Shown piece after piece: positions 44,329 through 54,206 of a stretch of DNA of 64,000 nucleotides. This DNA is from Perkinsus olseni (lineage: Eukaryota; Perkinsozoa; Perkinsida; Perkinsidae): contig JABANP010000152.1 in NCBI GenBank assembly GCA_013115135.1, positions 1-64,000 of the forward strand. The letters run 5' to 3'. A program made the translations under genes and the position numbers. Positions within the stretch are counted from its first letter, which is position 1, and each line of letters opens with the position of its first letter. The notes under the pieces are model-generated. The model was given only the letters and a program-made list of their open reading frames with translations. It did no database searches and was not told the origin of the DNA.

Positions 44329-45205
44329 ATGAGTAGCCTGCAGTCTACACCAGTGTTCAACTCATCATTCGCTCTGCGTTCTGGTCCGTCGCCCTTTCAG
44401 CCCGAAACTGCGGCCTTGGCTGCAGCGGAGAGGGTGAGTTAAAACTTCTGGGCATTCCTTAGTGAACCCCTATCCCTCGGATGGGTCAAGTCTCTTGTAG
44501 GTCCTCAGCGCAGTCGCCCGCGGTGATATCGAGACGGTAGAGGAGGAAGTTAGCAATGAGGTGAGGAATTTCAGACGCTGAAATTCAGTGCAGACTAATT
44601 TGATTAGAAGGGACCGCGCTAGTCTGAGTTATTGCTAGGCCTCTCTGGGAGGTGTGCGTGGCGTATATAACTCCCGAGGGCAATCCTGCATGCATGTAGC
44701 AGCCGCCTATGGCAGTACAGAGATGATCGAATGGCTGTCCGATTCTGGGTGCAAGTGAGCTATTCGCCTGGATCCGTCCTTCTTTGATGCTTTGTATGCC
44801 GCTCCGTTAACTTCCTTCAGTCCCTCGGAGGCTCTGGCTCAAGTAGGACTTACTCCTCTACACATAGCAGTGCTCAATGGGAGACCTGATACTGTCAGAG
44901 TGAGGATTCAGAATTTATTGGAATATAGCAGCTCCTAGTTTCGATCTAGGGACCTTTGGGTTATGAGCCCAACACGCTATCCACTGCGCCAAGCTGCTTA
45001 ATAATTTACACGAGTTCACAATTGCTTTCAGGCGTTAATAAAGGCTGGTGCTAACATTAACGCGAAGGATTCTTCTGGAATGACTCCTCTCTCGTGCGCA
45101 TCTCTATTGACGGAGTCAAATGTGACAGAAATTGAGAACGCTCGGGCTACATGCAAGAAAATTCTCCTGGCAAATGGTGCTCAGACAATTAGATCGATTT
45201 CATAG
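44329..45205 (+). CDS. Small ankyrin-repeat protein
   Basis: Five exons join in phase: 44329-44433, 44501-44560, 44639-44754, 44821-44899, 45032-45205, giving 177 residues. Ankyrin repeats are clear: SCMHVAAAYGSTEMIEWL, GLTPLHIAVLNGRPDTV, ALIKAGANINAKDSSGMTPLSCA and a final capping repeat KILLANGAQ. The first exon is a Ser/Pro-rich leader, followed by VLSAVARGDIETVEEEV, a degenerate first repeat. Ankyrin repeats mediate protein binding; no other domain is present. Intron 4 (44900-45031) contains a tRNA gene on the opposite strand. Confidence 0.85.
44927..44998 (-). tRNA. tRNA-Met (anticodon CAT, elongator type)
   Basis: The 72-base minus-strand sequence folds as a cloverleaf. Acceptor AGCAGCT pairs with AGCTGCT, the D arm contains GCGC-AGTGGATA-GCGT, the anticodon stem TTGGG/CCCAA has loop CTCATAA, and the T stem CCTAG/CTAGG has loop ATCGAAA. 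The A box TGGCGCAGTGG fits the consensus exactly. The B box GATCGAAAC is a near match. No intron and no encoded CCA. It is nested antisense in intron 4 of the ankyrin gene. Confidence 0.9.
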
Positions 45206-46167
45206 TCTGGTTTTAGTTTGGTCTTGAGTTCATGAGTTATCTCTATTCACGGCGCTCCACACACCACTCCCGAAAATCGGTTGCAGAGAGCTATGCAGCA
45301 CGAGCATTGACACACTGCCTGGCGAGATTGTTTGATTCCAACTTGGAGGCGCAAGGCGGCAGTGTCTGGCCACATGCGATCCACCTGTGCATACGTTCTT
45401 CCCGCATCCGTGTCATGGTATTAGTTGGACGGAACGTATGGTGGAGGATAAGTGAGCAAGCGCACAATTCTTCGACCATGGCCTCGAGGAGCGATTGAGT
45501 TGTCATGAAGCACCCTAGAGGCTGGAATCCCGCTAATCACACTTAAAGCTCCCCAATTCAATCAGCGATAACATTTGGGAGGTACCAGTTGGTCGAAAAA
45601 GACCTTCGAAGAAAGTTGACAACCTTCCAGTAGAGGGCTTGCACCCGAAGATTGAGCAGCTTACCAGCGGACGGTTCACTGGTGCACAACTCTGCGACCA
45701 ATCGCCTTCTCTTCACATGACGGAGAACATTACCGATCAGAGAGTCCCACCGTTTCAAGCGGGAAAGTAACGATGCAATTGCACGGAGCGGCGTACGAAG
45801 GATGCTTCAGCGTGAGTTCAAAGAGTAACTGACAACGGCCTCACAGGCCGACAGCACCTCGGGCGCGATCACTGGATGCGGATAGATCGAGTCCCCTCTT
45901 GAATGGGAGTCACTATTCTATTAGGACTAACATCATGGCTCGCTTCAACGCGCCATAGGCGCGATAATCAAACTGGGCAGTCGTACTATCCATCTCAGAA
46001 CAGATTATAAACGACTGAACACAACTTGCGAGTAGCTTTCAAAATGTATGTATAACATTGCTCAACAACTTGCCATCAAACGGAGTTCCCGTATGGATGG
46101 TCTTCATGAATGCATGTGGTACCAAGGCATCAACAGACGCCACTTGGAAAATCGGGTAGCTCATGAG
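45206..46167. other. Stretch with a weak minus-strand candidate
   Basis: A minus-strand frame at 45758-45558 is basic and helical (LIGNVLRHVKRRRLVAELC), and a second at 45506-45291 starts TTQSLLEAMVEELCACSL. They could be exons of one small gene, but no family or clear splice join supports it. Confidence 0.3.
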
Positions 46168-46785
46168 CTAGCCCTGAACTTGTAGGTACGGATGCTGCTT
46201 TCGGAGACTAGAAGCCGCTTTTAGGCCAGAAGCAACAGCTCCGGCCGTCGGCTCCTCGTCGTACTCGTCATCACTTTCGTTGTCAGGTAGTCTGCTGACA
46301 GCGGGGTGCCTCAGGTTCTCGTGCAAAGCCTTGTGGAGCGGGGGAGGCTTGATAGATGGCACTGCAGGGATAGAAGGCACTGCCGGGATAGAAGGCACTG
46401 CCGGGATAGAAGGCGTCGGCGGGAAGGTGATCTTAGGTATGGTGACTGACGGCAGCGTGATGGTCGGAATAGTGATTGTGCTAGTAGTACTAGCTGTGGT
46501 AGTGGACGCCCTAGTAGTGGCTGTCGTAGAAGCGGTGGTGGTTGTCGTAGAAGCGGTGGTGGTACTGGTAGTGGTAGAAGGTGCCTTTGTGGTCGTCGGA
46601 GAAGGGCGAGCCGTAGTAGTACTGCTAGGGCTGACTGTCGTACTAGTCGTAGTAGAGGGACGAGCGGTCGTGGTGGTGGTAACACTAGCCGGCCGGGCCG
46701 TCGTGGTGGGAGTCTTGCTGTTAGATCCACACCCCTGCAGGGCAATGGCAGCTAGGGCGCACGTGAAAGCAGCAGCGTAATGCAT
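46168..46785 (-). CDS. Secreted Thr-rich mucin-like protein with proline repeats
   Basis: 205 residues. Signal peptide MHYAAAFTCALAAIALQGCG, then about 80 residues dominated by Thr (TTTTTARPSTTTSTTV style), which would be a dense site for O-glycosylation. An Ile/Pro/Thr segment and three SIPAVP repeats follow (encoded by 18-bp DNA repeats), then an acidic patch (DNESDDEYDEEP) and a short C-terminus without a membrane anchor. It is likely secreted or wall-associated. The Val-rich frame on the other strand is a shadow of the Thr codons. Confidence 0.7.
   Translation of the reverse strand: MHYAAAFTCALAAIALQGCGSNSKTPTTTARPASVTTTTTARPSTTTSTTVSPSSTTTARPSPTTTKAPSTTTSTTTASTTTTTASTTATTRASTTTASTTSTITIPTITLPSVTIPKITFPPTPSIPAVPSIPAVPSIPAVPSIKPPPLHKALHENLRHPAVSRLPDNESDDEYDEEPTAGAVASGLKAASSLRKQHPYLQVQG
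46358..46411. repeat. 18-bp tandem repeat, three copies
   Basis: Unit GGCACTGCMGGGATAGAA repeated at 46358, 46376 and 46394, in frame within the Thr-rich gene, encoding the Ser-Ile-Pro-Ala-Val-Pro repeats. Confidence 0.85.
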
Positions 46786-47464
46786 GAGACGAAATGGAAA
46801 GGTTAAAGAGGCCTACATCACAGAAGTGTGAGGAAATTCCTAAGTAAAGAGCTCCTGGCGATCGTCGAAGGTCCGTTCATTTTAGGGCGAAAGCGAAATG
46901 ATTTTGGGTGAACGCGAAGTAATTTCGGGCGCCGTCGAGATTTTTCATGGCGAGCGAGGACGCGGCCGCGGCGCGCGCAGAGTGACTGAACCTGGAAAAG
47001 GAAGTGAGCATCCGATCACGCCGAGTGTCGTGCTTGTAGTCTTTTAGAAGAGGCACCAGTAGAATGTATACACCCAGTTGTATTATCTTCGACGACGTGG
47101 CATATCGGATGAGGAATCCCCTCGGACGTCGTGCCAGAGAACATCAACTTTACAATCGATGGTCGTCTTTTGCATCGCGATGTTCCGAAGTACTTTGGAA
47201 ATCACCGCTGAATAGTATTTCTCGCCAGACTCCTCTCACGGCCCTTCTGCCGCGACCGCCGCCACCTCGGATGGCGTTGTGCACGCTAGAGCCATCTCTG
47301 AGGAGTTCTGCTCAGCTCTAGGTTGACGCATGTCTCCTGTGAAAAGTAAGATACGCCTTTCAGGAATGACCGCCGTGTCCTGATGATGATGATAGCGAAC
47401 AATACAGCTGCGTGATGAAGATCTCCTCGTGAAAAATTTCGCAGTATTTCCTTTATCATCGCCA
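46786..47464. other. Divergent intergenic region
   Basis: It lies between the minus-strand Thr-rich gene and the plus-strand macro-domain gene and should hold both promoters. 46885-46930 has GCGAAA/TTTCGGGCG repeats. No gene is supported. Confidence 0.4.
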
Positions 47465-48385
47465 ATGTCAGTCAAAAGTCGAATCTCAATTGTCGTAGCG
47501 GATATAACCAAGCTGGAAGGCGTCCAGGCCATCGTCAACGCTGGTACTACAGAGGCGTCTGGCGACTCTAGGCCAGTTCCGATCGCATTCTCTTCAGCCA
47601 ACTCGTCCCTTCTGGGAGGCGGTGGCGTTGATGGTGCTATCCATCGGGCCGCTGGCCCCGAGCTCAAGCGCTATTGTGAGCGTGAGTTCGAAGGCCCCAA
47701 GAGATGCCCCACAGGAGGAAGTAGAATCACTCCCGCCTTCAACCTGAAGCACTGCGAACAGTAGGAGATCTAGTGCCTGGTAGTAGTAGTAGCAGTCCGT
47801 CGATTTCTCGCTCTGCTCAGTGTCATCCATACCGTTGGACCGGTGTGGCATGGCGGTAGCAGGAGGGAGCCGGAGTTGCTGAAAAGCTGCTATCAGACTT
47901 CACTGCAGCTTGCCACTGAGAACGATGTAGCGATGAGTCTGGGAGAATCCAGTTGAGTTCTTCGTTATTCTTCGTAAAATGCGATCTCTGGGCGGCCCGT
48001 TTCGGTCAGCCAAATCTGACTGATTTCTCGGAAAACATTCAATGAAAATGGGCCAATGAAAACATTCAGACTGAAAATTTCAGTTTGTCTGGTGAGTGGA
48101 CTCTTTCCCGGTATTCAGTTCCTGGCTTCAGATTGATTCGATAGCCTTCCCAGGCATATCAACCGGCATTTATGGATACCCATTGGACGAGGCATCGAGG
48201 GAGGCGGGTATCTTAGCTTGACGCGTGCATGATTCACGTGGAAGTCACTTTGGCTTCTCTGCTCAGTCGGCACCGTCGTAGATTATCTCAAGTCTCATTC
48301 AAAACCTTCAAAGGTCGTCTTCTGCGCCTTCGCCGAAGAGAACGCCGAGAGCCTGAAGAAGGCCCTCGATGCAATTACTGACTGA
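47465..48385 (+). CDS. Macro-domain protein (ADP-ribose binding/hydrolase type)
   Basis: Five exons join in phase: 47465-47543, 47598-47760, 47821-47936, 48145-48207, 48267-48385, giving 179 residues, the size of a stand-alone macro domain. Motifs in order: [40 protein letters not shown] (the ADP-ribose binding loop, with catalytic-type Asn and Asp), [29 protein letters not shown] and a C-terminal helix/strand [18 protein letters not shown]. MacroD/ymdB-type proteins bind ADP-ribose and remove mono-ADP-ribose or hydrolyse O-acetyl-ADP-ribose. The donor of intron 3 (GTCTGG) is weak, so the exact join there is tentative. No signal or targeting sequence is evident. Confidence 0.88.
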
Positions 48386-48903
48386 AGTGTACTGAATTTT
48401 TCTGCACTCCCGCCCTTTTGCGTTCGCAGTTGATCATCTTCCTCCCATCGCGACAGGTCCGTGCATTCCTTGCTCCTGCAGATACGCATTCGAGTATTTT
48501 CTTTATCAGTCTGTTGATGAGAGCTCCTGATCGCCTGCCCTCACGCGGGAATCCTGCGTGTCACTTCGTTCCCGGTAGGATCGTGACGATGCGTGGAGCC
48601 TCCACGGTGGAGGTACTGCAATATTCGCTGAGGTGAATCGGTGTATAAAGTATGTCATCAAATCTTCCCTTTGAACTTTGCTCATTCTAAACGAAGTTGA
48701 TGCGAGCTGTATCGGTGGAGCTCGTCGTTTCGCTAGATGGTCGGCAACGGTAGCGATTTGACTAATATGGTCCGTTGTTCGACGGTATGCATCCCCGCTA
48801 GCCGTGGATGTCCAGCCTGAGTGTGTTTCCAACCCTCACAGTTTTTGTTCGGGTATATCCTCAGTTGGATAAAGTTCCTGCCTGCGCAGTTATTTTACGT
48901 TGA
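48386..48903. other. Spacer before transporter 1
   Basis: Short frames only. It should contain the promoter of the transporter. Confidence 0.4.
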
Positions 48904-50230
48904 ATGACTGAACTCAGATCGACAGGCGACGTCTATAAGGACCCTTCTGGTAGCACTGCTAGTGAGGCCCCCATCAACAGCAAGGATCAAATATCTTTCA
49001 GCGTCGAGAGAGAACGTCGTGGTACGGTCCTTTCTGGATGGTCGGTCATGGCCAACTCCATGATCGGCACAGGTGTACTCGGTCTCGCTTCGGCTTTCGC
49101 CAGCTCCGGGTGGGTCCTGGGATTCTCCCTCATGTTCATGGCCGGCTTCCTCGCCATTTTCAGCCTACACCTTCTGAACATATTAGCCATGAAGTTTCCG
49201 GATCGCGACGTGAGTTACTACACCGTGGCCGAAGCTTATGCTCCCTGGTCGAGGTGGATTGTCGATATCACTATCGTTGTCAAGTGCTTCGGTGTGGCAG
49301 TCTCCTATCTGCAGGTGGCCGGGGACGTCTTGTCCTCTCTTATCATCCACTGGATTACCTCTACCACCGTCACCCCCTTCCTCGTAAGGGCCCTTGTTAT
49401 CGCTGGCTCCGGGCTACTCATGGCTCCAGTCTGCATGGCGAAGAGTGTCAAGAACACTTTCATCACTAATGTGCTCGCTGTTGTGACCATTGGCTACTGC
49501 GTTATCCTAGGCATCATCTACGCAGACCCGAGTGCCGGTGATGACAGTGCCGGTATCCCCGAAGGCTCGTCCGTAGCCTCAGTATTGGCCAAGCTACCGA
49601 TCTTCATCTTCGCCTTCACCTGCCACCAGAACATGTTTCTCACCGCGAACGATCTCAAGCGTCGAACTCAGAAGCACCTGGATATCATCATTGTGGCTGC
49701 GGAGTCCACGGCCATGCTGCTATACATCCCGGCCGTCATTTTTCCTTATCTCACTTACGGCTCAGCTGCCCGGGCCAACTTCATGCTCAACATCGACCTC
49801 GGTTATGTACCAGTACAAATTGGTTACATTGCGCTTGCCATTGGCGTATTATGCTCTTACACCCTTCAAGTCGTTCCCACCATCAGGTCGTTGATTGTTC
49901 TGGTAACTCGTGATAAGGAAGATCAACTATCAACAGTAAAGAGGCGCATTCTCTTCTATTCAGTCGCCGCACTGTGTCAGCTGGCGCCTGTTGCAACCGC
50001 TGTAGCGGTGAGGTCATTGGGTGTTACATTTTCCTTTTGTTGGCATCATTGGTTCGAATACGATATCCTACATCATGCCGTCCTTTTTGTTCTGTACAAT
50101 GTATCGTAAAACTAAGCTCCGTAAGGATGCCAAGTATGTCATGTCTTCGCTACTACTGCTACTATCCCTAGTCCTTGTCCCCGTTTGCATCGGCTCACTC
50201 ATTCAGCAGATCATTACAGGGAAGATCTGA
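48904..50230 (+). CDS. Amino acid transporter 1 (AAAP/SLC38-type), one frameshift
   Basis: A hydrophilic N-terminus of about 40 residues precedes about 11 predicted membrane segments. The first has the family hallmark SMIGTGVLGLASAFASSGW; later ones include VVKCFGVAVSYLQVAGD, LPIFIFAFTCHQNMF and IGVLCSYTLQVVPTIRSL. AAAP carriers import amino acids with protons or sodium. The frame from 48904 shifts at about 50032-50038: a run of four T reads TTTTGTTGGC where copy 2 has TTTGTTGG, after which the expected VGIIGSNTISYIMPSF appears in the next frame and the protein ends at a TGA (50228-50230). With one base removed, it would be about 441 residues, a normal length. The break may be an assembly error. 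Confidence 0.85.
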
Positions 50231-51843
50231 TCGGAGTCTGACTTTCAAGTCGCCGAAAACGTCTGTCCTCCGGTGTGCCCTTCTGTTTCGCAAACCCAAA
50301 GCTGCGTCTTATATTCAGAGGCCCCGCACCATCTAGTCGACTTTCTTAGAGTCGACTCATCTAGTCATTCCCTTGTCACACTAGCCCTCCGAGAGTACTA
50401 CTAAACCACGGGGGTGAAAGTTCTGTTATACTGCTACGTTGCGTCGTCAAAGGGCTCGTTATCGCCCGCATACGACCCTTCCCTAGGGTTCCTTTCCCCT
50501 GGGAAGCTTCCACCTCTACTGCCACTGCAATGCTACCAGTCTTGTCGAATCGATTATCCGTGCTTGCTCAAGCAGCGGCGCAAAAGTCTTGGCGAGTTTC
50601 GCAGTGTCCTCCCGTCCCGTGTTACGGTGACTCTTTGATGGGGTGTCGTCGTATCTGTGATGGTGATCTTCGACTGTTGGAGACGGTGGACAATCACCCT
50701 GATCAGTCCTGCGTTATCAAGTCCTCCATTCTTACGTGTCTCGTCATTGGGGTAGGATGCATGGTCTCTTTACAGTCTCCCACTTTCATTGCTTCGTTGC
50801 TGTTGTCTCACATAGCACGATCTGTTGACGTTGTCGTACTGAATTTCAGACGTGGACGATATGCCCACTTCGGTGATCGTGGCCATTCTCACCGTCGACA
50901 GGTGGCGCTGGCGGTGAACCATCCCGACTTCCTGCGCCACAGGAGGAGGCTTTGTTAAGAAACGAAGTGTGTCGTGTCCGTCTACTAATGCTGCTACTAC
51001 TACTGCCGCTGCTGCGTCCGCTACTCCCACTACTACGGTTATTAGTATTTCTACGTACTCAGATCATCGTAGGGAATATCGGATCCGGATCTTGACAGGA
51101 CTGTGTTATCTTGTTGCCATCTGACTGTCGTCTATCATTCTGTCAGTCTGCTCCGCCAACCTACGAGTTCCTCCGAACTATCGGGTCACTTCATAAACTT
51201 TAGGACGGCCTTGTCTTCACATTAGTTCAATCGCAAGAGCTTTCTAAGAGAGTCACCGATAGAAGGCAGTGGTATCACCAATACCTTAGAACTCGTACAC
51301 GGGCTTTTTCTGTCCTGTCCTATCCTATTCTGATGCTAACTGAGTGTTAGTGCTGTATTTCCGGAAAATACAGCAAATAATTTCCCGTGTATGCGTTATA
51401 TATGCGCCTTAGGATCCCTCACCCTGGTTACAGCACTTCTCAGCAGGGGCTCTTGGCGATTGACGCTTGGGCGGGATAAAATATTCCCCTCGGTGGTTAG
51501 CGCACCACCATCCTAACATTCATAAAGTGCTCGCTTACAAGGTCGGTGTTGCATTACACTGCTGGTTGAGTTTACTCATCACTCTTAACGTCGGCACGTG
51601 CGTTGGCGTGGTCACGGGCAGGAGCTATACTCGATTGTGTGATGGGGACAGAACGGACAGTCGCATCGCCGCGACCACCGTGATGGCCGTGGAAGGCCAC
51701 CGACTTGATCCTTTGGCGGCCTTTGTTCTTAAAAATGTCGATCTTCTGAAAGGCACACATCTTAGCGTGATTAGCTGTCAGTACACATGTGAGCTCGAAT
51801 CAGTCGTTCTCGCCTTCGCAGTTGTTTCGCTTGTACACTGCTT
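50231..51843. other. Spacer between the two transporter genes
   Basis: No gene is supported. Plus-strand frames at 50530-50958 and 51467-51916 lack motifs; the latter overlaps the start of transporter 2. A near-palindrome (TGCTGTATTTCC/GGAAAATACAGCA) lies near 51350-51375. Confidence 0.35.
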
Positions 51844-53161
51844 ATGTCCAGCGATGAAGCGCGCCAGCAGGACTTCCCTACGGTTTCCTCGGAGAATAGC
51901 TTTCAAGGAAGTATGAAGCCTCGGCTCAGTGAGGATAGCACTGCTGAGCCCACGGGGACCGTTCTCTCTGAGTGGTCAGTCATCGCCAACACAATGGTCG
52001 GCACGGGCGTCCTAGGCCTGGCCTCGGCCTTCACGGCCACTGGTTGGATCCTAGGCTTCTGTCTAATGACCGTGTCTGCCTTGATGGCAGTCTTTGCGCT
52101 ACACCTGATGAACTGCCTGTCAATGAATTCCAAAACGCGGCAGGTCAGCTGGTACACCGTCTCCGGACTCTACTGTCCGTGGGCCAAACTAGTGGTCGAC
52201 ATAGTCGTCATCGTCAAGTGCGCCGGTGTGGCTGTCTCGTATCTGCAGGTCGCCGGTGATATGCTGTCAATGCTTCTCGTATTCTGGAGTGGTACTGACT
52301 TCAGCCAGTCCACAGTGAGATCCCTCATCATCGTGGCAGCAACGCTCATGATGGCTCCGACGTGTATGGCGAAGGAGCTCAAATCTACCACCCTGGTCAA
52401 CGTACTCGCCTTGGTCACTATTAGCTACTGCGTTATCCTGGGATGTGTTTACAGCGATGTTGATGCCGGCGACGACACTGTCGGTATACCACCCCAATCG
52501 TCATTCACTAACATTCTTGGCTAAGCTGCCGGTTTTCATATTCGCCTTTACTTGTCACGAAAACATGTTCCCGTGTGCGACTGATATGAAGGAACGCACT
52601 CAAAAGAAGCTCGATCTTGTGGCCATCTCGGCCGAACTCACCGGTTTTATTATTTTCTTACCCGCTGTGATTTGCCCCTATCTGACATTTGGTTCTCACG
52701 TTGAACCGAACTATTTGCAGAACATCGACTTCGAGAACAACATTCCAGTCCAAGTAGGTTACGTAGCGCTTTCAATCGGTGTGCTGTGCTCCTACGCCCT
52801 GCAAGTGGTTCCTATCGTGAGGTCGGCTATGGTCCTCGTCACGCGTGGTAAGACTATAAGTAGCCGTAGAAAGGCTAACATCATCTTCTACACGGTAGCT
52901 GCTGTGTGTCAGTTGGTCCCTATGGCATTGGCTATCGCCGTCCACTCCCTCGGTGTGACCTTCTCATTTGTTGGTATTGTTGGCTCTAACACCATCGCGT
53001 ACATAATGCCGTCTTTCCTCTACTTGATGATGGTCAAGAAGACTGGTTCCAAGAAGGGTGTAACCTTCTATTTGGCCTTCGCTCTTTGCATAGTTGCAGT
53101 ATGTCTTTTGCCACTCTGCATCGGATCCCTCATCCAACAGATCATCGCGGGTACTGTATGA
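51844..53161 (+). CDS. Amino acid transporter 2 (AAAP/SLC38-type), one frameshift
   Basis: Tandem paralogue of transporter 1: TMVGTGVLGLASAFTATGW, VVDIVVIVKCAGVAVSYLQ, LPVFIFAFTCHENMF, VGIVGSNTIAYIMPSF and the ending CIGSLIQQIIAGTV match at the same positions. The frame breaks at about 52515-52526: the sequence CATTCTTGGCTAAG has one base more than needed to continue into LAKLPVF, so the first frame stops at 52524 and the second runs to 53161. Without the extra base it would be about 438 residues. The N-terminal tail is acidic and differs from copy 1, so the pair may differ in regulation. Confidence 0.85.
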
Positions 53162-54206
53162 TCGATCGACCTACAGCCGGAGTAGCTTGACTAGGTCAGG
53201 CTTCTGGGCTCAGGCTGACGTACTTGTTCTATTCCTGCTGTTCTACCGCTCTCGTCAAGTCGTACACTAAGTGTATAGTCCCTGCCCCCAAAGGCCAATT
53301 TTCTGACCAACGCAATGGCTCCAGCTTCTCAAGTAGACAAGCATCTCATCTCCCTGTATTCTTATGAGTTCCTCTCAAAGCACCTCTGTCCTCAAATCCA
53401 GCTAGCATAGTATCGTAAAGGTACCGCTGCTGGACCATATCGTCATGGGGTGCTCGACTCCCTCCGGGAATTTCATTATTCGTAATTGTCTCCGTAAACG
53501 TTTATATTGCCATGTTGCAATACCGTCGTCGTAAAGGGCTCCGAATAATAGCAAGTCAAGCTGTTTCCGAGATCGGAGATCCTAGACTCTGGGCTAGCCT
53601 TAGCCGCCCTGTCTGTATTTGTTGCTCCCCTTCCTTACCGCTTGCGTTCAATTAACTACGGATAAATTAACTACATGGCCCTTGGACAGCGGGGGAGACA
53701 TCGACGCACATACCCAAGCGTATGGCAGAGCCAAGATGGCAATTGACGACCAAGCACGAACATCGAAGCGTATGGCGTAACCGGAGGTACTCTGGTAGTT
53801 ATAGCGTGCGCTAGGTAAAGGCTGTGGTTGTGTGCTGTACCACAGCTGCAGCTAAGGCGTTGGCTCCAGCTTTGAATGTTCGCCAAGCAGAGCTGTAGAC
53901 TGGTACTTGGATGGCGACAGGATCGGAGGGGAGTTCACGATAACGTATGGGTCGGTGAAAGAGTTCTCCCTCCCCCAGACGCACTGAATGAACACAAAAC
54001 CCGTGATTAAGAAACAGTGAACGTAGTGTGCTGGTAAGGGACGTGGAGATGTAGTACGTAGGAGGATTCAAGCATCGCCGGCACTCTTGGCATTGGCCAA
54101 ATACCTAACAGACCATCATAAAGTTCACCCAGAGTCCCGTCGAAGGTCATCGTACATCAAGGCATGGGTGTTGTCTCTCATCAAACATCCGATGCTGTCG
54201 GCTGCC
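53162..54206. other. Convergent spacer between transporter 2 and PWP2
   Basis: It holds the 3' ends of two converging genes. A minus-strand frame at 54071-53811 has no motif or signal; nothing else is seen. Confidence 0.35.

Noticed and set aside
46280..46780. Plus-strand Val-rich open frame of 166 codons
   Set aside because: It is the reverse complement of Thr codons (ACN gives NGT/GTN) of the secreted Thr-rich gene; no domain or membrane logic.
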